From positions 1,062,665 to 1,126,664 of the forward strand of contig SCFE01000120.1 in the NCBI GenBank assembly GCA_004352715.1: a DNA stretch of 64,000 nucleotides, written 5' to 3'. The position numbers and the translations under genes are program-made. How positions within the stretch are numbered: the stretch's first letter is position 1; each line of letters opens with the position of its first letter. This stretch comes from Hofstenia miamia. Lineage: Eukaryota > Xenacoelomorpha > Acoela. Below the pieces are notes generated by a model that was not told where the DNA came from, did no database searches, and saw nothing but the letters and a program-made list of their open reading frames with translations. Positions 1 through 11,696 of this stretch are shown in pieces.

Positions 1-92
1 TTTAAGAATCTTCATGAACCTACAAAATCTTAAACACCCCAGGGATATTTTAAGAATTTTCATGAACCTACAAAAATATTTGAACGCATATT
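1..92 (-). repeat. Terminal units of the 48-bp satellite, inverted
   Basis: Bases 1-92 are the reverse complement of the left edge of the big satellite at 53307-53400, including the non-canonical border (CAAAAATATTTGAACGCATA). One base in the first unit differs from the consensus. The array therefore probably continues to the left of this window. The similarity stops at about base 92, where unique AT-rich DNA begins. Confidence 0.9.
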
Positions 93-615
93 GCTTAAAA
101 ATTTTTAATGGTGTAATCAATCTGAAAGCATCTCATGATAGAGGAAAGTCTCTTGTCTTTTTCTTTCTAAATCCACATGCTGGCTCTGCCCCATCGAGGC
201 CCCGCCACCTCTGACTTTGCGCACGGCATTATTCAATAGGTTTGGAATATATTTACACATATCAAAAAACAGTCAAAGTTCTTTGTTGCTTCCAGGGCTC
301 AAAATCTTCTCAATACATGAACACTAGGCATAGAGAGAATTTAAATCTTTTTCAAAAATTGGAAAATTTCTAAGAAATCTTGTTAATCTTTTCAACAACC
401 TCTGCCACAGCAATAAGCTTTAATAGAAATTTTCAACATGCAATAAAGTATGTTCCCCAAAAGACCTACACATGCCCCGAGATTTTCAAATTTCGTAATA
501 GGCTTGGAGGCAATTCATTTAAATGTTGAAAAAACTGCTTGTGATTAAAAAGGAGTCCAGATTATTTAAAGTTCAAATAAATGCTTTTTTAAGAACGATA
601 CATTTCTAAAGAATA
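93..615. other. AT-rich intergenic DNA
   Basis: No coding signal or repeat was recognised. A short stretch near 180-225 is locally richer in GC but has no convincing reading frame. Confidence 0.5.
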
Positions 616-623
616 CAAACTAC

Positions 624-865
624 CAGGGGCGTATGCAGAATTTTCTGACGGGAGGGGACATCATTGTCATAACCAAAGGCGGGGCAAAGCCCTGCGAAAA
701 TTTTTGAAAATATTGGGAAAATAGACCCTAAAAAGTGCATTTCATGATCATAGACTTTAAATTTTTCAATTTTTTACGAAAAAATTTTTTGATTTATCCA
801 GTCAAAATCAAATTTGGAAACCTGACGGGGGGACATTCCACCATGTCCCCCTGCGTACGCCACTG
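624..865. mobile_element. Complete hAT-type MITE
   Basis: A 242-bp non-autonomous element. The left end CAGGGGCGTATGCAG (624-638) and right end CTGCGTACGCCACTG (851-865) are inverted repeats matching at 13 of 15 positions. The 8-bp sequence CAAACTAC directly flanks both sides (616-623 and 866-873), the target-duplication size of hAT transposases. The inside has no coding capacity and is rich in GGGG/CCCC near the ends. Confidence 0.92.
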
Positions 866-873
866 CAAACTAC

Positions 874-2640
874 TAAGTAACTACTTCGATAACGGTTCAA
901 ACACTATGCTATAACATGAGCCCGGGCTAAATAAAATATGCATTTTTAAAGAAGTAATACTAAACAGTCTAAATAGTATATTTAATCAAAGAGATAGCAA
1001 TCGCAGTTATTGGAGCTTGTATATATACATTACAACTTAACAATATTAATTGCTAAGGGATGTACAAAACAAACCTGAATCAAACGAATGTGCTGTCCAC
1101 CTCGACATAATGAGTTTAAACAGTGGTAGTTTGGCAATTGAAGTGCAAAATTGTAGATTGAAATTATAGGCGAGAATAATGCATCGCAGGTGACTGTAAC
1201 TTTTACGAGTATATTAAACATTAATTTCAAAATACCAATCAAAAATAAATGCCTAATCCATTTGTTTTGAAAATTAATATGCCATAGCTAAGGAGATATT
1301 TTTAATTTAGACTCCATCAATAATCTTCACATTTACATTTAGGCAATTGCATATTGTCTATGATGCATATAACGTATATTCTCCCCACTGCTACACCTGC
1401 CCAATTTGAATTTTTATATTGAAGAATTCTGGTTTATTAAGTGTAAGAATATGGACAAACTAAAACGATATTTCAAATTTCATCACCTAAACCCATTATT
1501 ATGTGCTTCTAAATTTTTTGAAAAAATTATTAAGTGTATGCTACTAATTCATATACAACGCTGACGATAGCAAATACACATGATAGAAGTACATTCCATT
1601 ACTGGTAAAAAGTCTTTGAAACAAATAGTGTTGTTACTCTTTTTAACCCTTTTTCCGAGATAATAGTGTACAATTTTACATAAATTCTTTAACAACTATA
1701 AGCATTTAATAAACATGCCAAACAAAATTTGTAATTAGTTAATACATACAGTCCTTCTTCTTTTACAGGTTAAGAAATTCAATTTTTCGGGCTTAGCTCA
1801 GTAGGAATTCAAATTCTGTCGCTTAATTTAATGCCGTAGGCCTTTATATGCAAGTCAGGCTAAGTTAATTAGTCGTTTAACAAAATTAACTCAACTAGAT
1901 CCTATGGATATAAGTAGTCTTGACATTAATAATTAAAAAGCTAATTTAGGCATTAACACAATTAGATATTAAGGATTGGTTACACTACATAACGATTCAC
2001 TGCGAAACACCAAGGATGGCAATTAAAGTCATAAATGCAAAATCTACATTTTTTACCATTATTTGCTTTCAGAAATTTCTGAACATTTGAAAAAAAGAAA
2101 AACGATTTTCATTTGCATACAAATTTTGTGTAGACTTTTGAATAAAGGAAATTCAACTCTATAATTGAAAAAGAATGTGCCTAACTAGGACGTAGCTAGA
2201 GTAGTGCGAGAAGGCATATACATTCCTAAAACTAATACCTTAAACCCTGTAAATTCTAGATTTTACACCTTAAGAACGTTAAAAGTACTTGCAATTGATG
2301 TTAACTCTAACTAAGGAAACGCTTCAGCTAAATCGATTATATCTGCCTTTTAGCTTCAGCGTCAGTCAGAATACTGGTAAGTATTTTCTTCATTGAGCAT
2401 GCGATGTCATAATCCTACATTTACAATGTAGGAGCGCGGTATAGTTTGTCGCAAAAATGTTACTAACACATAGAGAATTTATAGCAGACAGCCGCATTTT
2501 GAATTTTTTACAGTGACCCAAGTGAATTTTAGTGATTTGTACGGATCGTTTAAATACTAATTCACTAAAGAAAAAGAAATAGTCAATTAAATGTCTTAGA
2601 TGTTTGCATAACAAGAACAAATTTCGGATGTATTAGATCA
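874..2640. other. AT-rich intergenic DNA
   Basis: No gene recognised on either strand; open frames are short and lack family motifs. Confidence 0.5.
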
Positions 2641-2647
2641 TGGCATC

Positions 2648-2902
2648 AAAACCAACAAATACAAATTTTACATACCAGCTAACTCATACTGTTATTCAAA
2701 ATACAAGTTTTTGGCCATTCTTAACATCCTTCAAAGAGCCTATAGAATTTTTTCGACATATAAAGAAGTAACCAAAGCATTCGATATAATTTCAAAAAAT
2801 TTCATAAAAATGGATACTCGATTAAATTAATCAGAAAAGCAATAGATAAAATTTTAATATCAAAAAAATAGTGAAGAAGATCAAGAAAAATAAGAATATA
2901 TA

Positions 2903-2941
<39 letters not shown>

Positions 2942-3349
2942 AAATTGCTATATATTTGTAAAACATCATGTAAATATATCGAACATTGCATCAAAAAAGA
3001 AAATAATTCTAAGGCATAAAATAAGAATAGCCGTTACAAGCAAAAAGACCAAAGATTTAATTAAGAATAAAAATAATGCTCCAATATGCCTTAAGTCGTC
3101 TGCAGTCTATAAATACACGTGTGATGAATGTAATGTAATATTTCATACATTGGACAAACTTCAAGACAATTTGGAGTACGCATTAATGAACATCTAAAAG
3201 GCCACATGCAAACGGAGATATATCTACATCAACCTAATGCAAAAGAAAGTAATTTTAAAATAATAGTTCAACATCAAAATTCAAATATAGCAGAGTCAGT
3301 AGTAATTAAGGAACATCTAAATAGAAATCAAACTTTAGTGAACAATTAA
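2648..3349 (+). pseudogene. Penelope-like element 3' part: RT C-terminus and GIY-YIG endonuclease
   Basis: Seen: 2648-2812 reads through residues such as 'YIPANSYCYSKYKFLAILN' and 'RAYRIFSTYKEV', then shifts frame to 'KNGYSIKLIRKAIDKI' (about 2811-2860), the pattern of the C-terminal reverse transcriptase of Penelope-like elements. A (TA)n tract follows. From about 3075 comes 'VYKYTCDECN', a frame break, then 'YIGQTSRQFGVRINEHLKG' and a C-terminal stretch ending at the TAA at 3347-3349. The VYK-C-x2-C...YIGQT-R...R...EH pattern is the GIY-YIG nuclease of Penelope elements, which nicks target DNA for reverse transcription. At least two frameshifts make this a non-functional, 5'-truncated copy. 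Confidence 0.85.
2896..2939. repeat. (TA)n microsatellite inside the Penelope relic
   Basis: A near-pure TA run lying between the RT end and the GIY-YIG part of the Penelope-like relic. Confidence 0.9.
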
Positions 3350-3480
3350 ATTAATAATGAACTTTACGTATTTTAATTAGATAAATTTTGTAAAATATTA
3401 TTTTACCGAATTTCATTTTAACCTGTTGAAGCAACGTTTTGTTTTTATTTTGTTATAAATATGAAGCTCAAAGATTTTTG

Positions 3481-3741
3481 AATATATATATATGTACATA
3501 TATATATATATATATATAAATGTATATTTTACAAATATATATATAAATATTGATATATATATATATATACTGTAAATATTTCTATGCACATATATATATA
3601 TATTTGTATATATGAATATATGTATAAATATATATATATATTGCATTTATTTGTATGTATGAATATATGTATAAATATATATATATATATATATTTCTAT
3701 TTATATTCCTACATATATGTATATATATATATATATACTCT
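3481..3741. repeat. TA-rich compound microsatellite, matched inverted at 53.16-53.31 kb
   Basis: Imperfect TA, TATG and TATTC-type repeats running into an N gap. The part from about 3590 to 3741, including the landmark TTTCTATTTATATTCCTACA, reappears almost exactly as reverse complement at about 53160-53305. Confidence 0.9.
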
Positions 3742-4741
3742 NNNNNNNNNNNNNNNNNNNNNNNNNNNNNNNNNNNNNNNNNNNNNNNNNNNNNNNNNNN
3801 NNNNNNNNNNNNNNNNNNNNNNNNNNNNNNNNNNNNNNNNNNNNNNNNNNNNNNNNNNNNNNNNNNNNNNNNNNNNNNNNNNNNNNNNNNNNNNNNNNNN
3901 NNNNNNNNNNNNNNNNNNNNNNNNNNNNNNNNNNNNNNNNNNNNNNNNNNNNNNNNNNNNNNNNNNNNNNNNNNNNNNNNNNNNNNNNNNNNNNNNNNNN
4001 NNNNNNNNNNNNNNNNNNNNNNNNNNNNNNNNNNNNNNNNNNNNNNNNNNNNNNNNNNNNNNNNNNNNNNNNNNNNNNNNNNNNNNNNNNNNNNNNNNNN
4101 NNNNNNNNNNNNNNNNNNNNNNNNNNNNNNNNNNNNNNNNNNNNNNNNNNNNNNNNNNNNNNNNNNNNNNNNNNNNNNNNNNNNNNNNNNNNNNNNNNNN
4201 NNNNNNNNNNNNNNNNNNNNNNNNNNNNNNNNNNNNNNNNNNNNNNNNNNNNNNNNNNNNNNNNNNNNNNNNNNNNNNNNNNNNNNNNNNNNNNNNNNNN
4301 NNNNNNNNNNNNNNNNNNNNNNNNNNNNNNNNNNNNNNNNNNNNNNNNNNNNNNNNNNNNNNNNNNNNNNNNNNNNNNNNNNNNNNNNNNNNNNNNNNNN
4401 NNNNNNNNNNNNNNNNNNNNNNNNNNNNNNNNNNNNNNNNNNNNNNNNNNNNNNNNNNNNNNNNNNNNNNNNNNNNNNNNNNNNNNNNNNNNNNNNNNNN
4501 NNNNNNNNNNNNNNNNNNNNNNNNNNNNNNNNNNNNNNNNNNNNNNNNNNNNNNNNNNNNNNNNNNNNNNNNNNNNNNNNNNNNNNNNNNNNNNNNNNNN
4601 NNNNNNNNNNNNNNNNNNNNNNNNNNNNNNNNNNNNNNNNNNNNNNNNNNNNNNNNNNNNNNNNNNNNNNNNNNNNNNNNNNNNNNNNNNNNNNNNNNNN
4701 NNNNNNNNNNNNNNNNNNNNNNNNNNNNNNNNNNNNNNNNN
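3742..4741. other. Assembly gap of exactly 1000 N
   Basis: Exactly 1000 undetermined bases, the usual placeholder for a gap of unknown size, following a TA-rich repeat. Confidence 0.99.
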
Positions 4742-6313
4742 CCTATTGAATATTTTAAAAAATCAATTGCCAAATATTTAAGATTCACTTCAATCTTGAA
4801 GATATATAATCAATTCCCGATTCCAGAAGCATTATCATCCTGTCTAGTAAATTTATATAGCATTGGCTGTGGAATGTACTGGATAATTTGGTGACCCAAA
4901 AATATGAAACTCTTCCACAACCTAATTCACCATTTTATGCATATTGAAGGCTTAACATTAACCTTATTTCGCACCATTGTAATATTCTGTCGGACACCTC
5001 ACCTTATCATGCCAAACCTAAAGAAATTAAACTATGATCGCCGCATTTATATATAGTATGTATGGCAGAACCAAATTTGCCATTAGCAATTATGATTAGT
5101 GGCAATATTTACTTTTGATTTTTTTATAACAACTTCTTATTGCTAACAGATGTATGAACCACAAGTATCCCTTTTTGTTTTCTCACAATTATGATTTTTC
5201 TTTGAAAAAATTTTTATGTGTTATATATTGATTTTTATTAATAACAAACTAGTTAACTTACTATGATTTTTGATATAATATTTTTATTCTAATTATTGCC
5301 AAAAGTTGGCAATAATCTATTGTTTGAAACGCAAAAATTGATTAATTTACTAAACAAGAAACATCTATTTGTAGGGTTCCAATTAAAAATTGCCTACTCC
5401 TGCGTGTCTGTAATTTATGGCGAGGGGCAATTTAATGCGCTACTTAAGTGAAACTAAGAATGAGAAATATAGCCATTTTGAATGAAATGTTTATGAAGTT
5501 ATAGCTTACTGGGGTGAAAATGATTTGAACACGCTTTTTGTATACATTAACTTGTAGTGAAATATTGTGAATAATATAGCAATATGCTAATAATAATTCA
5601 AATTATGGCAAGTTGCAAAATATAGCTAAAGGTATTTTGTGTCAGCTTAATACGAAATGATTCCCAATCCTGTGCATTGTTCTGTTATCAGGAGTTGAAG
5701 TCAGAGATAGACTTGTGCTGGTCTGGGGTTGGACTAAGCATTTGAACAAGATGGGCTAAAGTTGAACAAATAAACTACAGTTTTAGTGAATGCTATATAA
5801 TTGTTTAACGTTTTGAAATTGTATATTAGTATCACATACTCTTGAAGAACTCAGTTTAGAATTTCCAATTCAATGTCCAGATTTTATTGATGGTTTCTAT
5901 TCTAAAATACTTTACTTTGATATAGCAAGCCGCAAAATTGTAGAAAACTACTTAAAAAATCTCATGAAAATATGCCGAATCGGAATTAAGTAGGTTGGAG
6001 CGGATTCAGGCTGAGCAGAATTGGCCTAAATTTTCTGATAAGATTTATTAAAGTCTAAGAAGGTAAGACATTTCTAGAAATCACTCTACTACAAAAGGAA
6101 AGAAGTGTTTCCTTTTCAAATTGGAACAGTTAACAGTGCATCAGCCTGTATTCAAAACTCGCCTCACCCACTGATCTACGCGGCAATAAGTGTGTTAGCC
6201 ATCCTAATAAAGGTTGTATTAGTGAGGTGTAGGGAAAATAATTCATTATTAGTAATTGATAACATAAACATCTATAATGCGTGTTCCGTTTGTTAGGTTA
6301 AAAGGAAATATAT
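4742..6313. other. AT-rich intergenic DNA
   Basis: Nothing recognised. The missing first exon(s) of the downstream cathepsin-like gene could lie here or in either flanking gap. I looked for a signal peptide and the start of a protease propeptide and found none. Confidence 0.5.
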
Positions 6314-6521
6314 ACAATATATGTGTATATATATATATATATATNNNNNNNNNNNNNNNNNNNNNNNNNNNNNNNNNNNNNNNNNNNNNNNNNNNNNNNN
6401 NNNNNNNNNNNNNNNNNNNNNNNNNNNNNNNNNNNNNNNNNNNNNNNNNNNNNNNNNNNNNNNNNNNNNNNNNNNNNNNNNNNNNNNNNNNNNNNNNNNN
6501 NNNNNNNNNNNNNNNNNNNNN

Positions 6522-6554
<33 letters not shown>
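6314..6554. repeat. (TA)n microsatellite containing a 177-N gap (6345-6521)
   Basis: Pure TA on both sides of the N run, so the gap is almost certainly unresolved TA repeat. Confidence 0.95.
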
Positions 6555-6556
<2 letters not shown>

Positions 6557-6593
6557 GTTCCCCTTCTCATAGAAAAAGCTGGGTGCGCCCCTG
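6555..6593. mobile_element. Possible single terminus of a hAT-like element
   Basis: Bases 6579-6593 read CTGGGTGCGCCCCTG. The reverse complement begins CAGGGGCGCACCCAG, closely resembling the left end of the MITE at 624. No partner end is visible; it may be lost in the TA/N tract to the left. Confidence 0.4.
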
Positions 6594-6785
6594 AGTATCA
6601 CAGTTATCCATCCATCGAAATTTTGGATTTTTAACCCCATATGTTAAATTTATATAAGTATTCAATGGTTTAATTTATTTCAAAGGCACTCATTGGACAT
6701 TTTTAAAATAAAATACATTCTATGCAAATATTAAATGGATTTATTCTTTTCACATACATTGCAATTAATTAATTATACAATTTAG

Positions 6786-9461
6786 ATTAATCATCACAAT
6801 TTCGAACATTCAATGGGTCTACATACCTATACAATGGAAATTAACTTCATGGGAGACCTTACTCGAGAAGAGTATGCATCAATTTATTTGGGTGCAAAAG
6901 TTCCCTCTAAACTAATGGGTGATAAATGGAATAAGACTAACCCCAATTTACCCTCCTCGATTGATTGGAGAACTAAGGGTGAGAATAAACTTAATCCAAT
7001 GAAAATTATTATATTTTAAATAGGCTGTGTTACTCCGGTAAAGAATCAGGGTCAATGTGGTTCCTGCTGGGCGTTTTCTTCCACTGGAGGTGCAGAATGC
7101 AGCAATTTCCAAAAACATGGAAAGCTACTAAGTTTCTCCGAGCAAGAACTTGTAGACTGTGTAAAGGGATGTCACGGATGCCACGGTGGATTCTATGCTA
7201 CTGCTTGGGAGTGGGCAAAGTCCCACGGCTTCGAGACTGAATCTGGTAAAACTTTTTAATGTTTGTTTAAGTATAAAGTGTATATCTCGTTTCTATAGTA
7301 ATAAGAAGTCCAATTAGCACTTCTCATATAACTGATTTGGTTTTAGACACTAGACACTACAGTCGATTTAATCGCCTTTATGTATTCATGTTTCACAAAT
7401 CACATTCTATTTTGAAATGCTAAGAGATGATGTAAATCAATAAGATTCAGAAAATTAGATACCATCAATATATAAATTGATGCTTCTTAGAGCTGGACGC
7501 CGTTAAAATTTATATCGACGGCGGCGTGCGCTCTAAAATTCATTAGCGGCGGCAGCGGCATGACTGGGTGCTTCAAAATTTTCGCAAAAAATGTTCATGC
7601 CATAGCTTGTGGCTACATATAACGACCCGAAGTAATAGAAATACATGTAGGTCATAAAAATCTATATTAATAAAGGTGAGTTCATTGTGTGTGTGTGTCC
7701 GTTTGTGTGTGAAGCTAGGCCTAATTTTTTTTCGAATGCCTATCCAACTTTGCGAGAGCTAAGGACGAGCTAATAAAGGACCCAGACTCCACGTTTTGGT
7801 ACAATGAAAAAACAACTTAACAACATTCATTTAATATGTACTAGTAGTTGATTGTACAAAATTTAATGAAATAAACAGTTAAGCAAGCCAACATAAAAAG
7901 TTCAGCAAAATAAGAATGCTTAAAGCAAATATAAGGTTTTAAAAAAATTGTAGTTTTCGTGGATGAACAAAGAGTATTTTAAGGTTGTCGGAGATAACGA
8001 GGAGCGTCTGCTAGTGATAATAAGACCTGCTGCCGACCAAACTCTTTCAGATGCAGCAGCTGTTGCTGGGATACAGAAGACACCTCTAGCCAACATCGCC
8101 AGCCTTGGAAATTATTGTCAATGTGATCGCCACCAATCGAGAGTGTGCATTCCTTTTTCCTCATCAGTGATTACCATTAAACAATATCGAGATATCTCAT
8201 TGTCTAATTACACATTACCGACAGTAGTGGACTTTGTATGTTTCTCAAGGATTTGCAATTTTCTGTCGCCTGGGTTCATTTTGGTAGACTTTGATGATGA
8301 AGGTTCAGCAACAGGTGGATTTGAAATGCCAATATCAATATCCAAGGTAAGCTCCACTTCATTGGCAACACTGCTTAAAAAGATGGAAGGACTGGTACAT
8401 GTGGATGTCAACAAGTCTTGCAACGAACTGAGACTTCGCATGCTTGGATCAAGAAATGCAGCAGCGTAATGTAAGAAGAGTGATGGAAATCTGTCATCCC
8501 ACTTTTGAAGCATTGTGCTCAAATTCCAATTCTATAAAGCGATAGCACGTCTAAATTAAGATCTTGGCTTACCACATGCGGTTAAGTGAACACTAAGATT
8601 TCTTTGAGATTAGCACAAGCTAATAGAATATAATATGAATGTTAAATCGAAAATTGTAAATAGCCAATGTTATATATTTTCAATCAAATTGTACTACGAA
8701 CAATTTGAAATTTTGTTATTCATATCATTATTTCTTGAATGTTTCCACGCCGCGTGAGGAAAAGCTCGGCGGCGGCGCCCACCTCTACTTCTTAGCTTTG
8801 TACATCACAAAGGTATTTGCCACATATTCGGAATAATATTAACATTGAATACGTTTTGAGTGCAAATCCGTTAGGTTCTGGGGAAAAAATGATGGAGAGG
8901 ATGAGAAGACCGCTCATTTGCAAACTAATTTTATCACAAATTTGATTAAACTAATGCCATATAAACATCCTTGCAAGAAAATCACTTAAATGTGATCTAT
9001 TTTGCCATTATATTTCGTTGTAGTTTATTTTTTTATCGAAGTTCCTAACCATTCATTTAAATTTAGATTATCCATATACAGCTAAGGATGGTACATGTCA
9101 TGCGGAAAAAAGCAAATTTAAAGCCCACGTTAAAAGCTACTCCAGATGCCGTGGGGAAAACGAGTTAAAGGAATGCCTTGGAACACTTGGTGTAGTGTCA
9201 GTATCCATTGACGCCAGCCACCATTCTTTTCAACACTACAAAAGTGGTGTTTATAACGATCCTGCTTGTAGTAGCAAACAAATTAATCATGCTGTATTGG
9301 CAGTTGGCTACGGTCACGATTCTTCTGGTGGAGACTATTGGTTAGTGAAGAACAGCTGGGGCACATGGTGGGGCGAAGATGGTTACATCAAAATGCTACG
9401 AAAATCTGTCGTCAATCAATGCGGAATTGAATCTTACGGAAATCATGTTGAGTTAGCGTAG
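6786..9461 (+). CDS. Cathepsin L-type papain-family cysteine protease, partial (three exons)
   Basis: A lysosomal or secreted endopeptidase. The exons are 6786-6978, 7024-7245 and 9067-9461, with GT/AG introns of 45 bp and 1821 bp, both phase 1. Spliced, they give 269 residues and a TAG stop. The visible protein starts inside the I29 inhibitor propeptide ('YTMEINFMGDLTREEY'); the mature enzyme begins near 'LPSSIDWRTKG' (about residue 55). Catalytic residues are present: oxyanion Gln73 and Cys79 in 'QGQCGSCWAFS', His213 in 'INHAVLAVGYG', Asn234 in 'VKNSWGTWWGEDGY'. The S2-region motif GCHGG is also there. The first exon(s), with signal peptide and start of the propeptide, were not found, so the annotated start is an acceptor site (TTTAG before 6786), not an initiator. 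The coding sequence has no disabling change. An AATAAA lies at about 9713. The large intron carries a hAT element. Confidence 0.93.
7491..8788 (-). mobile_element. hAT element relic inside the protease intron
   Basis: The minus strand encodes the C-terminal part of a hAT transposase. From about 8522 downward, 'AAFLDPSMRSL' is followed by 'LDWWRSH', then 'FPRLAMLARGVFCIPATAAA' and 'SERVWSAAGLI' (to about 7965), the hAT dimerisation domain, with stops and frame changes. GC-rich ends (GACGCCG near 7497; CGGCGGCGGCGCCCACCTCT near 8770-8787) resemble inverted termini. An exact 8-bp direct repeat CTTCTTAG occurs at 7483-7490 and 8789-8796, consistent with a hAT target duplication, though the two ends do not align perfectly at their outermost bases. 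The open frame on the plus strand here is the antisense of this transposase. Confidence 0.85.
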
Positions 9462-10637
9462 TGCAGTTAGTTAAATATTTGTATAGACCTATGTAAAGTT
9501 TATTTATATAGTATCGTTTTAAGAAATTCTTGCATTTTAGTTTTTTCTTATTTTCAATTCATTCCTTGTTGCTACAAAGGACAACAACAATTGCATGCAA
9601 ATGAAAGTTTCATTGAGCCATTTCATTTATTATCTGAAAAATTTCATCATGTAAAACTTAATGGCTTTTAATTTGTAAAAGGTTTAGTCAAATAATTGTA
9701 AGGTACCCTATAATAAATTCATTTTTCAAAACAAAGGACTTCTATGACACGTTACATTAAGTCATTTGATTGCATGGGGAATTCATTGGTCTTTGTAGAA
9801 GTAACCAACATTTATCATTACCCTTTGTGTACGAAAACAAGCCGCATTTAAACTTACAAGATTTGCTAAATCTACAAGTAGAGTTAAATTAAGTAACCCC
9901 TTACTCTAAAAAGTATTTAAAGAGCAAAAATCAATATGAATGCTTATATTTTCTCCTAACCGCACCAGTCAATAGTGGCAAGGAAAACTTACATGGCATT
10001 AAGCTATCTATTTGTTAAGCAGTTCTGTAATAAGTTTTACTTTCTAAAACAGAATAAACTAAATTTCAAATGAAACAATATACTTATACTGATAATGCTG
10101 ATAAACGGTCAGACAGGATAGGATATGCAACCCCTAAATAAATTTAGATGGACCTTTGCTGCGTTTACTGTTATTAGCTCTATGGGCCACTCATAAAGAT
10201 TAGGAAAAAAGAAACACTGTTTAGTATGAGGACCACCACCATATCCACTTCAAAATATAAAAATAAAATTCCACAATAGGATAAGGCCTAATTTAATAAT
10301 TTCATAGTGGAAGAGACAGAATCAAAATGCATCGCCATCTTCACTTTTTCCTGCCTTATTAATGTGAATATTTCTAGCTATACTTTTTCAATTATCAATA
10401 TCAAGATGATATCAGTTATAGATGAATGACACAAGAAAGAGTAAAATATCAATGCATTTGATAACCATTGACTAATTAAGAGTGTTAATTAGTCTTATTT
10501 TGTTGCATTTTGTAAAATTATTAGCTTTCATATTATAAAAACAAAATCCTGAATGTAGGTTATGATATTGTAGCAATAATAACCTTCATTAAAAAAGTGT
10601 GAAAAGCAATCATTACTAAGATAATTCAATATATATA
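9462..10637. other. 3' flank of the protease gene and AT-rich DNA
   Basis: Presumed 3' UTR followed by intergenic DNA; no further gene recognised. Confidence 0.5.
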
Positions 10638-11211
10638 CAGGGTGTAACAAAAGTAACCAGACGCTAGCAAAATGAAAGCAAAAAACTGTACATCCATTTA
10701 TGGAAATTTAACTGTGATGGAGCTCAGCCCCATTATTCACCTATTGTGCGAGAGTGGTTGGACAACCAGTTTCCCAACAGGTGGATTGGTCGCTGAGGCC
10801 TCATCGATTGGCCTGCACGGTCTCCGGACCTGACTGTACCAGACTTTTTCTGTGGGGCTTACTAAAGAACAAAGTTTATGGCGGAAACCCACGCACTATC
10901 AACGATCTAATAATACCGAAGAAATTCGTGCCATACCATTAGATTTGGTGTTGGTGAACAAGATGTGCCGATCTGTTCTTGGACTAGATTAACAAATGTA
11001 TTGCACGTGATGCTCATCATTTTGAACATTCTCTATTAACACTTTCTTCTTTTATGATTAATCTTATTGGACATTATAACCTCAGTAAGTTGTTTTAGAT
11101 TCGCTACACTGTATATTTTACTATGAATGATTTGTTTTTTTATTCCTACTCTTATGAATAAAGTTAGATTTCTCGTAAAATGAAGCGTCTGGTTACTTTT
11201 GTTACACCCTG
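10638..11211 (+). mobile_element. Internally deleted mariner-like element with perfect 28-bp termini
   Basis: The ends 10638-10665 (starting CAGGGTGTAACAAAAG) and 11184-11211 are perfect 28-bp inverted repeats flanked by TA, the IS630/Tc1/mariner target site. At 574 bp the element is about half the size of a full one. Inside, 10715-10890 encodes only a C-terminal transposase piece: 'HYSPIVREWLDNQFPNRWIG', a stop, then 'WPARSPDLTVPDFF' with a frameshift into 'LWGLLKNKVYG'. The D of 'DGAQPHY' and the D of 'SPDLTVPDFF' mark the second and third catalytic positions of the family. The N-terminal DNA-binding part is missing, so it is non-autonomous. Confidence 0.93.
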
Positions 11212-11696
11212 TATATATATATATATATATACTACAATGGCTGTAACCCACACTTTTTCAACACATAATTGAAGGACACCTTCTAGTAATTAAATTCCAA
11301 ACCTTAATTTTTAAGATTTTCTTCCAAGTTATCTTGTTCCCTATCTTTGTAAAGCTTATTATTAGTCATATTGTAGTCATTGTAGTGATTAGATTATATT
11401 TTAAATAATGAAAAGGAAGTTGTAAAGCAATTGATTCTACGATATTTCTTCCATTTTTATGGTAAAATTTAACACCTATCAATTGATTAGATTATGCTAT
11501 TTTTTCCTTATAGCTAAAATATATAGAAATAGAATTTCCAAAAAGAATATAGGGGATCATCAATCACATACTTTTACCTGAAATCCCCTGCAATTAAGCA
11601 AATGTGGCTAACCAAAATAATATTAAACTACAAAGAGGAAACTGATAAGTATGATAAGAAAACATACAATATGCTAAAATAAAATTTATTAGGATA

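Noticed and set aside
1030-1242. Short minus-strand frame
   Set aside because: No motif, low-complexity hydrophobic composition, and no splice or promoter context.
1793-1830. tRNA gene or tRNA-derived SINE (GGCTTAGCTCAGTAGG resembles an A box)
   Set aside because: No B box at the right spacing and no cloverleaf; the similarity is limited to the A box.
3584-4894. Long frames through N gaps and TA repeats (also at 6277-6640, 13008-13281, 14940-16061)
   Set aside because: They consist of unknown residues and Tyr-Ile repeats from (TA)n; no coding evidence.
7963-8469. 168-residue plus-strand frame in the protease intron
   Set aside because: It is antisense to a clear hAT transposase dimerisation domain on the minus strand.
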